NCBI RefSeq assembly: GCF_015762685.1
Contig: NZ_PEHF01000101.1
Coordinates: forward strand, 1 to 48,851
DNA: 48,851 nucleotides
Direction: 5' to 3'
Source of the DNA: Candidatus Symbiopectobacterium sp. 'North America'
GTDB lineage: Bacteria; Pseudomonadota; Gammaproteobacteria; Enterobacterales; Enterobacteriaceae
The notes beneath the pieces are model-generated. The model did no database searches and was not told the DNA's origin. It saw only the letters and a program-made list of their open reading frames with translations. A program made the translations under genes and the position numbers. Of this stretch, positions 6,965-15,016 are shown in pieces (the stretch's first letter is position 1; each line of letters opens with the position of its first letter).

Positions 6965-7270
6965 ATGGATACCAGAGCAGCAGAACCAACTACCGTCGGT
7001 GAAATGCTTTCCGAAGAGTTTCTGAAACCGATGGGTATAACCCAGGAGCAACTGGGGCAGGTAATGGGCCTGTCCCGTAAAGTTGTCGGTCAGATTATCA
7101 ACAATAGTCGCCGTATCAGCGTCGCAGAAGCGGCAACGCTGGCCGCTTTGTTCGAAACAGATGAGGATTTCTGGATTAATATCCAGGCGGCTCATGACCG
7201 CTGGGAAAGCCGCAAGATCTTAGCATCAAGTGTGATGCAGCCTATTAATGAGAGATTGGCCGCAATCTGA
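6965..7270 (+). CDS. higA: HigA-type antitoxin (module 1)
   Basis: A 101-residue XRE-family antitoxin. The HTH is GITQEQLGQVMGLSRKVVGQIINNSRRIS (about residues 25-53), followed by VAEAATLAALFETDEDFWINIQAAHD, the standard HigA dimer helix region. AAGGGGGC precedes the ATG. Binds and blocks HigB, and should repress its own operon. Confidence 0.9.
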   Translation: MDTRAAEPTTVGEMLSEEFLKPMGITQEQLGQVMGLSRKVVGQIINNSRRISVAEAATLAALFETDEDFWINIQAAHDRWESRKILASSVMQPINERLAAI

Positions 7271-7360
7271 TATACGGGCAAAAAATAAAAAAGCCAGCTT
7301 GCTGTAGCAGGCTGACCCCGGACCTTAAAACTATTTGGGTGGATTCAACAAGGAAATCTC

Positions 7361-7606
7361 ATGAAAAAATTGATTATTAGCGTGTTAGTGGCCATGAGTC
7401 TCAGTGCGTGCGGAGAAAAGGTTTATGATGCTGATTATTATCAGGCTAACCAAAAACAAGCCGAAGATACTATGAAGAAATGCAACGCAGGTGAAACAAC
7501 TGGTGAAAATTGCATCAATGCAAAAACTGGTCTGGACAAATATAAAGCAAAGGCTTTTGAAGATTACATGATGGGAAAGACAAAAGAACGTCCTAAATAC
7601 AACTAA
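7361..7606 (+). CDS. EexN-like entry-exclusion lipoprotein
   Basis: An 81-residue lipoprotein: MKKLIISVLVAMSLSACGEK has a lipobox (LSAC) at residues 14-17. The mature part has the pattern of the EexN family from IncN/IncX plasmids (YDADYYQANQKQAEDTMKKC, GETTGENC). Such proteins sit in the inner membrane and stop entry of a second copy of the same plasmid. The last 17 residues (AFEDYMMGKTKERPKYN) nearly copy the C-terminal tail of VirB5 on this plasmid, and the DNA is alike there as well. AAGGAAA precedes the ATG. Family fairly sure; the shared tail is the odd point. Confidence 0.75.
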   Translation: MKKLIISVLVAMSLSACGEKVYDADYYQANQKQAEDTMKKCNAGETTGENCINAKTGLDKYKAKAFEDYMMGKTKERPKYN

Positions 7607-7614
7607 CTAAAACA

Positions 7615-7638
7615 TCGGTTAGAATAGCCGGTTTTTTT
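7615..7638 (+). terminator. Terminator after the exclusion lipoprotein
   Basis: CGGTTA-GAA-TAGCCG (with one G-T pair) is followed by GTTTTTTT. A short hairpin plus T run 8 bases after the lipoprotein stop. Confidence 0.65.
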
Positions 7639-7717
7639 CGTCGAAACTGGTGCTAGATGAGTTTATATGACTATCCACTGGGCTGTATAAATTGAGTCTA
7701 CGCACTGAAAATAGGAC

Positions 7718-7752
7718 GCTGTACAGTCGGAATTGCGCTCCAACTGTACAGC
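7718..7752. promoter_or_regulatory. Inverted repeat GCTGTACAGT ... ACTGTACAGC
   Basis: Perfect 10-bp arms separated by 15 bp, 28 bp upstream of the LuxR-type regulator. Each arm contains the palindrome CTGTACAG, so this could be two operator sites 25 bp apart centre to centre. The TGTAC core resembles other operators on this plasmid. Confidence 0.65.
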
Positions 7753-7780
7753 TAACCACACAACCTGACAGGAGGCTGTA

Positions 7781-8047
7781 ATGGCTGTTCTTAATAGTAC
7801 GGATCTAAAAATGTTTCACAATCTTTTTCCTGAACTTACCCCCGTCCAGACGGAAACCGCTTTGCTGTATTGCTTTGGGCTGGGAAGGGAAGAGGTTGCA
7901 GGAATTAGACGCGTGTCTGTTCCTGCTGTTGATAAATCACTCACTATGTGCAGGCGACTGTTGAACGTCGATTCATTAGGGCAGCTCAGGACTGTGATAC
8001 TTCTGAGAATAAATGCAACCCTCTTAGTGAATCGTCTGGAAAATTAG
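7781..8047 (+). CDS. LuxR-type HTH regulator, small
   Basis: An 88-residue protein that is little more than a LuxR/GerE-type DNA-binding domain: LTPVQTETALLYCFGLGREEVAGIRRVSVPAVDKSLTMCRRLLNV. There is no receiver or autoinducer domain. Strong ribosome site AGGAGG before ATG 7781. Similar stand-alone LuxR-type proteins sit before conjugation operons on other plasmids, so it may control the mating genes that start at 8449. It is flanked by an operator-like inverted repeat and a strong terminator. Confidence 0.7.
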   Translation: MAVLNSTDLKMFHNLFPELTPVQTETALLYCFGLGREEVAGIRRVSVPAVDKSLTMCRRLLNVDSLGQLRTVILLRINATLLVNRLEN

Positions 8048-8067
8048 ATCCTAACGGAAATAACATA

Positions 8068-8091
8068 CCGCCTCGATGAGGCGGCTTTTTG
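8068..8091 (+). terminator. Rho-independent terminator
   Basis: CCGCCTC-GAT-GAGGCGG followed by CTTTTT. Ends the regulator transcript, so the mating operon needs its own promoter downstream. Confidence 0.9.
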
Positions 8092-8448
8092 TACAAACCA
8101 ATTGATTTATCTGTTTTTTTTCTTTTCATGGATATTTATTCTATTTTTTAATCTTGTATGTTATATATTCCGCTCCTAAACAAAATTGTCCATACGATAA
8201 AAAGTATGACTTTATCAGACTACTTCTATACTCATACTTAGCGTATTTTACTCCTGTACGGCGGAAACTATTTTTCAGAGTTTTCCAAAGTTATCAAAAA
8301 TAAATCTTTGACTTTTACCCCCATCTGGTAGGTAGAGTTATTGCTATTCAGAATTATTCAAGTGCCTTTTAAAATATTAAGGAGGGGCGGAAGCGTGCCC
8401 TTTTTCTTTATTTAAAAGCTCAATCCCAATTAAAATACGTGAGGGGAT
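8092..8448 (+). promoter_or_regulatory. Long AT-rich leader of the mating-channel operon
   Basis: About 355 bases without a gene. A possible promoter is TTGACT (8308-8313) with TAGAGT 19 bp later; the fit is modest. Near the end lies an ops-like element followed by a T-rich pause-type stretch (8398-8413). The layout, a promoter and long untranslated leader with ops, is that of operons controlled by RfaH-type elongation factors. Confidence 0.55.
8386..8397 (+). promoter_or_regulatory. ops-like element (RfaH/ActX recruitment)
   Basis: GGCGGAAGCGTG differs from the E. coli ops core GGCGGTAGCGTG at one base. It lies 52 bases upstream of the first gene of the operon, whose second gene encodes an RfaH paralogue. 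In known cases RNA polymerase pauses at ops and the factor binds the exposed non-template DNA. Confidence 0.75.
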
Positions 8449-8691
8449 ATGTCTAAAAATAAGCCGGATTCTGATAAGAAAACAGAATCTGTTTATGTTG
8501 GAAAAGAGCGCTACGCATGCCTTGAAGATGCCGCTCGCCGTATTGCGTACATTACTAATTACAGCGTTAAGACCAGCTGGGTTGTTCACTACATAATCGA
8601 TCATCACCTTGGACAAATTGAAGAAGATATGATCAAAAGGATTGAAAAACTCAAGGAAGGTAACAAAAATGGAGGAGATAATGATGAGTGA
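8449..8691 (+). CDS. Small unknown protein, first gene of the mating operon
   Basis: An 80-residue hydrophilic protein. SVYVGKERYACLEDAARRIAYITNYSVKTSWVVHYIIDHH could be a ribbon-helix-helix-like DNA-binding fold (a short strand, then two helices); the C-terminus is charged. GAGGGG precedes ATG 8449. It overlaps the RfaH-like gene by 8 bases, so the two are probably coupled. I do not recognise the family. A regulatory or relaxosome role would fit but is a guess. Confidence 0.6.
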   Translation: MSKNKPDSDKKTESVYVGKERYACLEDAARRIAYITNYSVKTSWVVHYIIDHHLGQIEEDMIKRIEKLKEGNKNGGDNDE

Positions 8692-9202
8692 TTCTATATA
8701 TCCTGCATGGTTTGTCGTCAAATCGAAACATAATCAGGAAAAAAGGGCTGAATCGCAACTGATAAGTCAGGGTGTTAAATGTTATCTGCCCGTTATTCCT
8801 ATTTCATCAATGCGCGACGGTAAGAAGCAACACCTAATACGTGATGACATTCTTTTCCCCGGTTATCTTTTCGCTTTTTTCGACCCTGAAATAATCCATA
8901 CGACGGAAGTTAAAAATACTCGCGGCATCTCTGGGCTGGTTAATTTTGGTGGTACTCCCGCGATTATTTCTGAATCGGATATGTGTGATATACGCGCAAG
9001 AATTGACGAACGTGCAGCAGCGCTTACTGCTAAAAGCATTCCAGCTAGAGGCGAGTGTATCGAAATCACTAGCGGAGCTTTCGAGGCGCTTGAAGCTGTT
9101 TATGAAGAACCTGATGGCCTGCGCCGCTCAATGGTGCTGATTAATGTTTTGGGCAAGCAGGTTCGCCGTTCTGTCTGTAATAAAGAATTTCGCTTTGCGT
9201 AA
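8684..9202 (+). CDS. NusG/RfaH paralogue (ActX-like antiterminator)
   Basis: A 172-residue protein with an N-terminal NusG domain: AWFVVKSKHNQEKRAESQLISQGVKCYLPV, then DILFPGYLFAFFD. It has a C-terminal KOW-type part (CIEITSGAFEALEAVYEE ... RSMVLINVLGKQVRRSV). ATG 8684 is preferred because GGAGGAG lies 6 bases before it; upstream in-frame starts have no such site. Family members (RfaH, ActX of IncX plasmids) bind RNA polymerase at ops sites and suppress pausing and Rho termination in long operons. The ops-like site at 8386 lies just upstream, so it likely drives readthrough of the virB genes and perhaps the pilus genes. Confidence 0.9.
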   Translation: MSDSIYPAWFVVKSKHNQEKRAESQLISQGVKCYLPVIPISSMRDGKKQHLIRDDILFPGYLFAFFDPEIIHTTEVKNTRGISGLVNFGGTPAIISESDMCDIRARIDERAAALTAKSIPARGECIEITSGAFEALEAVYEEPDGLRRSMVLINVLGKQVRRSVCNKEFRFA

Positions 9203-9234
9203 TCATTTAGGTTAATTCACTCAGGAACAGAACC

Positions 9235-9903
9235 ATGCTGTCTACGGCTGCCATTATGGGGCTGGCAATGCAGTGTGCCGCGTCGATTCATCCAGACACC
9301 GTTAAAGATGTTGCCCGGACCGAATCGAGCTTTAACCCACTCGCTATTGGCGTAGTAGGAGGGCCCTCCCTCTATCCATCTTCTATCGACGACGCCATAA
9401 AGCACATTGAACGGCTTAAAGCCAACGGGAAAAACTTCTCTGTCGGCCTGATGCAAATAAACCAGGCAAATTTTACCCGTTACGGTGTCACTACTCGCCA
9501 GTTGTTTGACCCATGTAAAAACCTCGCTATTTTCGAAAAAATAATCACCGATTGCTATCAGCGCGGAGGAACCCTAAAGCGTGCTCTCAGCTGCTACTAC
9601 TCCGGGAATTTTATTACCGGACAGAAGCCAGAACGCGACTTCTCACAGACTACTTACGTGCAGCGCATCGGTTACAACCAAACAGGAGATAACTACGCCG
9701 TGCCTGGCACGCGTGACAACATCGAGAAAGAACAAAACGAATTGCCGGTACAGCGGCGGTCAGATACACCGCCGGTCTACGAATCTTGGGACGTGCTACG
9801 CGAATATCCTCGCCCCGCACCGCCTCCTGCATCATCCCCACCCACTAATCAGAAAAAGGAAGATAAAGCATCGGCTGAATCGACAGAAATCCGTGCCGGT
9901 TAA
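9235..9903 (+). CDS. virB1: VirB1-like lytic transglycosylase
   Basis: A 222-residue protein of the VirB1 family. Conserved blocks: VARTESSFNPLAIGVVGG with the catalytic Glu in ESS (about residue 31), FSVGLMQINQANF, DPCKNLAIFEKIITDCY and ALSCYYSGNF. It would open the peptidoglycan for channel assembly. The C-terminal 60 residues are Pro-rich and low in structure. The N-terminus (MLSTAAIMGLAMQCA) is short for a signal peptide, as in many plasmid VirB1 proteins. First of the ordered virB genes. Confidence 0.9.
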   Translation: MLSTAAIMGLAMQCAASIHPDTVKDVARTESSFNPLAIGVVGGPSLYPSSIDDAIKHIERLKANGKNFSVGLMQINQANFTRYGVTTRQLFDPCKNLAIFEKIITDCYQRGGTLKRALSCYYSGNFITGQKPERDFSQTTYVQRIGYNQTGDNYAVPGTRDNIEKEQNELPVQRRSDTPPVYESWDVLREYPRPAPPPASSPPTNQKKEDKASAESTEIRAG

Positions 9904-9981
9904 GCATGTAAAAAAGGTAAAGGTGCAGTCATGTAACTGGCCAAATGAAATTGCTGCAGATTATTAATTAAGGAAAAAGTG

Positions 9982-10344
9982 ATGAATGTTTCTGAGAAAA
10001 AAATTGCCAGACTGTTTCTATGGTTGACGCCCCAACGTTATTTTTTCACGCTGGCTGTTATGTGCGTAGCACTAACCCCAGAGTTGGCTAGCGCCGCTTG
10101 GTATGACCCAATCTTAAGTTTTGCGCGAGAGTTTAAAACGGGGCTGATCGTACTGGGTGGCATCGTTGCACTATGTTCGCTGGTTTATTGCGGTGTGGGC
10201 TGGCTTGTATCCCGCATGGTTGGCTCAATGGAAATCCAATTCTTTGATTACCTCAAAACTGCCGGTGTTATTGGTGTCGTTGGGGGAAGCGTTGCGCTTG
10301 CAACATGGGCTTATAGCCTATGGGGAGGCAGCATTTCATCATGA
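9982..10344 (+). CDS. virB2: VirB2-like pilin/channel subunit
   Basis: About 120 residues. A long signal peptide ends near ELASA-AW (residue 38), followed by two hydrophobic helices (TGLIVLGGIVALCSLVYCGVGWLV and TAGVIGVVGGSVALATWAYSLW), the usual VirB2 layout. An in-frame GTG lies at 9979, but ATG 9982 has AAGGA at a better distance. The stop overlaps the start of virB3 by ATGA. Major subunit of the conjugative pilus. Confidence 0.85.
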   Translation: MNVSEKKIARLFLWLTPQRYFFTLAVMCVALTPELASAAWYDPILSFAREFKTGLIVLGGIVALCSLVYCGVGWLVSRMVGSMEIQFFDYLKTAGVIGVVGGSVALATWAYSLWGGSISS

Positions 10345-10712
10345 GTGACGATAGCACGATCCTTGAATTTGAAACGCACAACTCGATGAGCAGAGTGGCA
10401 ATGACCGTAGGTGTTCCGCTGTTCGTTCTTATTTTTCATGGATTGGCTATCATCTTGTGTTTCTTCGCAGGCATCTATTTTTTGGGATGGTGGGGATTAA
10501 CACTCCCTATTCTGCCGCTTCTGTCTTTCTTTGCCGTTCGCATTATCTGCGCACTGGATGACAGAGCCCTGAGACGATTCAAGTACAGCCTGCGAAGACG
10601 CAGGCTGAACCGCATGTATGGACGCCATCTGCTTATCACGCCGCGTAATCCTGATTGGAGCAAAAAAAATGCGAGACGCATTATCCGCAAAAGTTTTCTC
10701 CCCGGAGAATAA
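10341..10712 (+). CDS. virB3: VirB3-like inner-membrane protein
   Basis: A 123-residue protein with a hydrophobic hairpin (VPLFVLIFHGLAIILCFFAG and WWGLTLPILPLLSFFAVRIIC) followed by a basic tail (FKYSLRRRRLNRMYG). This fits VirB3, which works with VirB4. ATGA overlap with virB2, and it overlaps virB4 by 44 bases. Confidence 0.85.
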   Translation: MSDDSTILEFETHNSMSRVAMTVGVPLFVLIFHGLAIILCFFAGIYFLGWWGLTLPILPLLSFFAVRIICALDDRALRRFKYSLRRRRLNRMYGRHLLITPRNPDWSKKNARRIIRKSFLPGE

Positions 10713-13173
10713 AAAGTTTCCCTGGCTTGGCCATCACGTACACCCCTATATTTGCACGTTAGGTGATTCTCACTTGTTGGCCGTTATGCGCTTTAAAGGC
10801 GTAGCCCACGAAACCCGTGAGCAAGCGGTACTTAATCGCGAATTTACTCGTCAAAACCTCTGTTTTCAGGCGCTAGGTAAGCAAGAAGGTAAAAACCTTA
10901 TGCTGCAAACCTATACCTTTAAAAACCGCGTATCTCTCGATGGGAACTATCAGTTTGATCTTCCCATTTTGCAGGACCTGGCCGATGCATATCTTGAACC
11001 TTTTCGTATAGGTGAATTTCGACAGGTTGGGTATGCAATGGCGCTGATACTTAAATACAGTGACCTTGACGATGGCATTGATCGTATGGAGGACCTTTTA
11101 CGCATCTGCAAAGTCATGCTGGGTGAGTTCGGCGTATCGTTCCTGGGTATGGAGGAAAGGGAAAACCAGCTTTATACCGAAGTCGGCCGCTTTTACTACT
11201 ACCTTTTCAACGGGCTGGACAACGACGTAATCATTACTGATACACGAATTGGTGATGCTGTGGTCGATGGAGAAACTGGCTTTGGGGCCTATGACTACGT
11301 TGAAAACCGGCCTTATTGCGGTCCAACACGTTACGCTACCACCTGGGATTTACGATCTCTGCCCAAGAAAAGCCGTCCCGGTATGTGGGATGAAATTCTG
11401 GATATTCAGTCTGATTACTGTCTGACGCAGACGTTTCATTTTGAAGAGCGCAACAAAATGAAACATAAACTCACGGTTCAGCGTTCCGATTTGGCTTCTA
11501 CAGAAGGTGAATCCGATCAGACTGATGAGCTTGAAACAGCGATACAGGAAGTCATGCAGGGAGGGCTTGTTTTTGGAATGCATCATGCAAGCCTGATTGT
11601 TTTTGGTGATACACCCGAAAAAGCAGTTAAACAGGGGTCAGAATTACAAAACACGCTTAAAGCCGGGGGCGCAGATTTTGTTCGCTCTACGAGTACCAAT
11701 CACAACACCTGGTTAACGATGTTTCCGTCCTATACCGATGTTATTTACCGTTCGCCTCGCTCAACTGAAAATATTGCCTGCCTTTTCTCTTTACACATAA
11801 CACCAGGAGGTAAAGCGAAAGGAAACCCGCTTGGTGATGGGGCTGCGTTGATACCTATGCGCACCACGAATGGTGGTATGCACCAGTTGAACCTGCACAA
11901 CAGCCCCGAAGGTAAAAACAGCGTTGGCAAGATGCTACCTGGACACACTGCACTTCACGCAATGACAGGTGCAGGTAAAACGACCTTTGAAGCGATGGTG
12001 CTGTTTTTCCTAAGTCGCTTTGGCCCTCTTATCTTTGCTATTGACTATAACAACGCAATGGAAAATCTGCTCAGGGCCTTGGGTGCAACGTACTTTTCTA
12101 TTAATCCTGGCCAATACACCGGTATTCAGTTCTTCCAGTTGGAAGACTCCATTGAACTTCGCCAGCAGCTGTTTGATCTTGTTAAGGTGTGCGCAGGCGG
12201 TTATGACGAAAATGATGAACACCTTGCACAGCAGGGTATTGATTCAGTGTTGAAACACCATAATCACGCTGCTAAATCTATGTCGCTTTTACACCAATAT
12301 CTGCCTGATACAGGAGCCAACAGTCTCAAGTCACGTCTGGCCAAGTGGTGCCGATCGGTAGCAGGTCGCAGCGGAGCCGGGATGAATGCCTGGGTTCTGG
12401 ATTCACCCACAAACACGTTTGACCCAGCTAACTTTACCCGCCTGGCCTTCGATTGCACCGCGATACTCGATAAAGATTATGTGGCCAAGCACCCGGAGGA
12501 AACGGAAGTGCTATTAAACAGCCTGACGTTTCTAAAAAAACGCATGCATGCCCGGAATCCTGGGAAGCTACTTGTTAATCAGGTATCTGAATACTGGGCA
12601 ATGCTGATGTTTGATAGCACGGCAAACATGATCACTGAAGTAATGCATGCGGGCCGTATGCGCGGCGAATTCATCATTATGGATACGCAAACGCCGGAAC
12701 AACCGCTTAATACCAAATATGGCGCATCCATCGTGCAGCAACTGATAACTCAAATCTGGATGGCGAATGAAGGGGCAAAACGCGATAAATACGCGGAGTT
12801 CGGCGTTAAGGGCAAGCAGTTCGACAAGATAGCCCAGCTTGGACAATACAGCTACGAGATGCTGGTCAAACAGGGTAATCAGGGCGTGATGCTGAGCTTT
12901 GCACTTACCGGACGTACTGAGTACTGGCTACCGCTGCTATCGGCAACAAAGATCAATCTCGATATTGCCAAAAAGGTTCGGGCAAAGTTACAGAGCGAAG
13001 ATCCAGCAATATGGATTAAACCGTTCCTTGACGAAATGGTAGCACTCACCGTTCGCCAGGAGAAAGGGACAACAGATCCTGACGTGTGGATTCCGCTGTT
13101 TGTTGAGCGCATGCGCAGCTACCGACAGCCCATTGATAACCTCCATCTGGAACGAATGAAAAATGAAGCGTAA
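10669..13173 (+). CDS. virB4: VirB4-like assembly ATPase
   Basis: An 834-residue VirB4/CagE-family ATPase from ATG 10669 (TTGGAGC upstream). Walker A is TGAGKTTFEA near residue 433. The block that should hold Walker B reads GKLLVNQVSEYWAMLMF, with Ser-Glu where most relatives have Asp-Glu. Later conserved pieces are HAGRMRGEFIIMDTQTPEQ and a Gln-rich end. VirB4 powers pilus assembly and DNA transfer at the inner membrane. Overlaps virB3 upstream and virB5 (11 bases) downstream, so translation is tightly coupled. Confidence 0.9.
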   Translation: MRDALSAKVFSPENKKFPWLGHHVHPYICTLGDSHLLAVMRFKGVAHETREQAVLNREFTRQNLCFQALGKQEGKNLMLQTYTFKNRVSLDGNYQFDLPILQDLADAYLEPFRIGEFRQVGYAMALILKYSDLDDGIDRMEDLLRICKVMLGEFGVSFLGMEERENQLYTEVGRFYYYLFNGLDNDVIITDTRIGDAVVDGETGFGAYDYVENRPYCGPTRYATTWDLRSLPKKSRPGMWDEILDIQSDYCLTQTFHFEERNKMKHKLTVQRSDLASTEGESDQTDELETAIQEVMQGGLVFGMHHASLIVFGDTPEKAVKQGSELQNTLKAGGADFVRSTSTNHNTWLTMFPSYTDVIYRSPRSTENIACLFSLHITPGGKAKGNPLGDGAALIPMRTTNGGMHQLNLHNSPEGKNSVGKMLPGHTALHAMTGAGKTTFEAMVLFFLSRFGPLIFAIDYNNAMENLLRALGATYFSINPGQYTGIQFFQLEDSIELRQQLFDLVKVCAGGYDENDEHLAQQGIDSVLKHHNHAAKSMSLLHQYLPDTGANSLKSRLAKWCRSVAGRSGAGMNAWVLDSPTNTFDPANFTRLAFDCTAILDKDYVAKHPEETEVLLNSLTFLKKRMHARNPGKLLVNQVSEYWAMLMFDSTANMITEVMHAGRMRGEFIIMDTQTPEQPLNTKYGASIVQQLITQIWMANEGAKRDKYAEFGVKGKQFDKIAQLGQYSYEMLVKQGNQGVMLSFALTGRTEYWLPLLSATKINLDIAKKVRAKLQSEDPAIWIKPFLDEMVALTVRQEKGTTDPDVWIPLFVERMRSYRQPIDNLHLERMKNEA

Positions 13174-13855
13174 CTATTTAAGACCAATAGCACTGACTAT
13201 CGCGCTGCTTATTACCGGGCAGGGATTACCCCTACCGGTAATCGCTGAGGGGATACCAACGGTGAGTATTGCTGAACTTACGCAGATGATTAAAAATGCT
13301 CAGCAGCAGGCGTCTCAGGCACTTGACCAGCTGACAGCTGCGCGGGATGCCATAGCGCAGGCCAAAAGCCAGTATGAACACTATAAGGGGATAATTACCG
13401 GCAATAACAAACTGGGTGATTTTCTCCATGATTCTACGTTGAATAGCCTCCTGCCCGTCAGTGACTGGCAGGACATCTACGGTAGAACTAAGGATTTAAC
13501 CGATCTCAGAACCCGTTACGGCCTAACCAGTAGTAACAGCAAGATACAGGCTGCGTTTGATAAGCTATTGTCGCAGGCTGGCGTTCTTGAGGACCAGTAT
13601 AAAGCCACTAATAAACGGGTGAAAATTGCAGAAGGGATGAGAAATCAGCTGAACACGGTTCAAACGCCTGCCGATCGTGAACAGTTGGCGCTGCGTTATC
13701 AGCAGGAAAATCTGGAGTTGCAGAATCAGAAAGCACAGCTTGAAAACTCGCGTTATTTGATGGAGCAAAAAGACAAAATCGAAGACACCCGCCGCGCGCG
13801 GGCTTTCGAAGATTATATGTTGGGAAAATCCAACTCACGTCCAACTTATGAGTAG
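13163..13855 (+). CDS. virB5: VirB5-like minor pilus protein
   Basis: A 230-residue exported protein. Signal peptide: residues 1-29 (LTIALLITGQGLPLPVIAEG). The mature part is largely helical: AELTQMIKNAQQQASQALDQ and a long Gln/Glu-rich coiled region (QQENLELQNQKAQLEN), as in VirB5/TraC pilus-tip adhesins. The last 17 residues (AFEDYMLGKSNSRPTYE) match the end of the exclusion lipoprotein at 7361. This shared tail is not something I know from the family. Confidence 0.85.
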   Translation: MKRNYLRPIALTIALLITGQGLPLPVIAEGIPTVSIAELTQMIKNAQQQASQALDQLTAARDAIAQAKSQYEHYKGIITGNNKLGDFLHDSTLNSLLPVSDWQDIYGRTKDLTDLRTRYGLTSSNSKIQAAFDKLLSQAGVLEDQYKATNKRVKIAEGMRNQLNTVQTPADREQLALRYQQENLELQNQKAQLENSRYLMEQKDKIEDTRRARAFEDYMLGKSNSRPTYE

Positions 13856-13883
13856 TCTTCATACGCTGAATTAAAGGTCAAAT

Positions 13884-14810
13884 ATGGATGTACAGGTAGC
13901 AGAAACCCTGTTCAGTGCCATAGATGCAGCAACCAAAACGCAGATGGGTAATGTGTCGAAAGTTATGTCCGTTATTGCAGCGTTATGGGGTGTTTTCTGG
14001 ATGATATATATCCTGATGAATTCGCTGTATTGGTACTTTATGGGGCTTACACAGGTTATTCAAGAAGTGCTGATGATGATGTTTAAAGCCAGCATCATAA
14101 TGATGATGGCTTTCAGCGTCACATGGTATACACAAACCGTAATTCCCGTTGTAACTGACTTTCCTGTCTGGCTGGGTAATACAATTTCAGGAACAGGAGG
14201 AACTAATAATAATCTTGTTGATAGTCTGATTGGTTCCTATCTTGATGCTCTGGTGAATACCATTCAGGCGATGGAATTTTCAATCACAAATCTTAAAGCA
14301 ACGTTTTTCGGTATTCTTGCTCTGGTATTTCTTTTGCTCGGCGGTATTCCATTTCTTAGTGTGGCTGTAGGAACGCTTATCACACTGAAATGTGCGACCA
14401 TGCTCCTACTCGTTATTGGGCCAATATTTATTGCGTTTGCTGTCTTTCCAAGAACGCAGCAATATTTTTGGGGTTGGGTAGGGACTCTGGGCGGATTCAT
14501 GCTCGCGCAAGCATTATTTGCAGTGGTAATAGGCGTCGAAATCGCGTTTGTAAATACCAATATTGTAAAGAACGGAGAGATACAAACTGACCTGCTAACA
14601 TGTCTAAGTCTGTTACTTTACTTTGGTGCTTTCACGTTACTTGCAACGGAAATCCCAAATTATGCAGCCTCAATAATGGGCGGTGCGCCCAGTGGAACAA
14701 CGGGTGCAGGCGGCATCATCGGACGTGGCACAGGTCTTGGTGCATCGACGAAGATGGCAACTAAAATCGGGAAAGCACTTATGCGGATGCGGCGCAACAG
14801 GATTAAATAA
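13884..14810 (+). CDS. virB6: VirB6-like inner-membrane channel protein
   Basis: A 308-residue polytopic membrane protein with about six hydrophobic segments, including VIAALWGVFWMIYILM, FFGILALVFLLLGGIPFLSV and CATMLLLVIGPIFIAFAVF. The last has the conserved GPIFIAFA-type block of VirB6/TrbL. The C-terminus is Gly-rich, then basic. Forms part of the DNA path through the inner membrane. Confidence 0.9.
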   Translation: MDVQVAETLFSAIDAATKTQMGNVSKVMSVIAALWGVFWMIYILMNSLYWYFMGLTQVIQEVLMMMFKASIIMMMAFSVTWYTQTVIPVVTDFPVWLGNTISGTGGTNNNLVDSLIGSYLDALVNTIQAMEFSITNLKATFFGILALVFLLLGGIPFLSVAVGTLITLKCATMLLLVIGPIFIAFAVFPRTQQYFWGWVGTLGGFMLAQALFAVVIGVEIAFVNTNIVKNGEIQTDLLTCLSLLLYFGAFTLLATEIPNYAASIMGGAPSGTTGAGGIIGRGTGLGASTKMATKIGKALMRMRRNRIK

Positions 14811-14854
14811 AATCCACTCTAAATAATTCTCTCTTAAATAAGCAGGAATTAATT

Positions 14855-15016
14855 ATGAATAAAACAATCGCACTCTGTGCGGCTTTTTTGGCTGTATTTC
14901 TTTTATCAGCATGTGGTTCTGTAGTAGAAAAAACCCAGCCAACTGGAGACTGGCAGGATGTAAATTCAGCTTCGGTGAAAACTCATGCGGAGGTTAATGA
15001 TGCTGGGTATCAGTAA
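14855..15016 (+). CDS. virB7: VirB7-like small lipoprotein (53 residues)
   Basis: Short frame from ATG 14855, AGGA upstream. MNKTIALCAAFLAVFLLSAC has a lipobox LSAC (residues 17-20). The mature part is only 33 residues: CGSVVEKTQPTGDWQDVNSA and a polar end. Its place between virB6 and virB8 and its size fit VirB7, which anchors VirB9 in the outer membrane. QPxGDWxD recurs right after the lipid Cys of PilL (22055). It overlaps virB8 by 17 bases. Confidence 0.85.
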   Translation: MNKTIALCAAFLAVFLLSACGSVVEKTQPTGDWQDVNSASVKTHAEVNDAGYQ

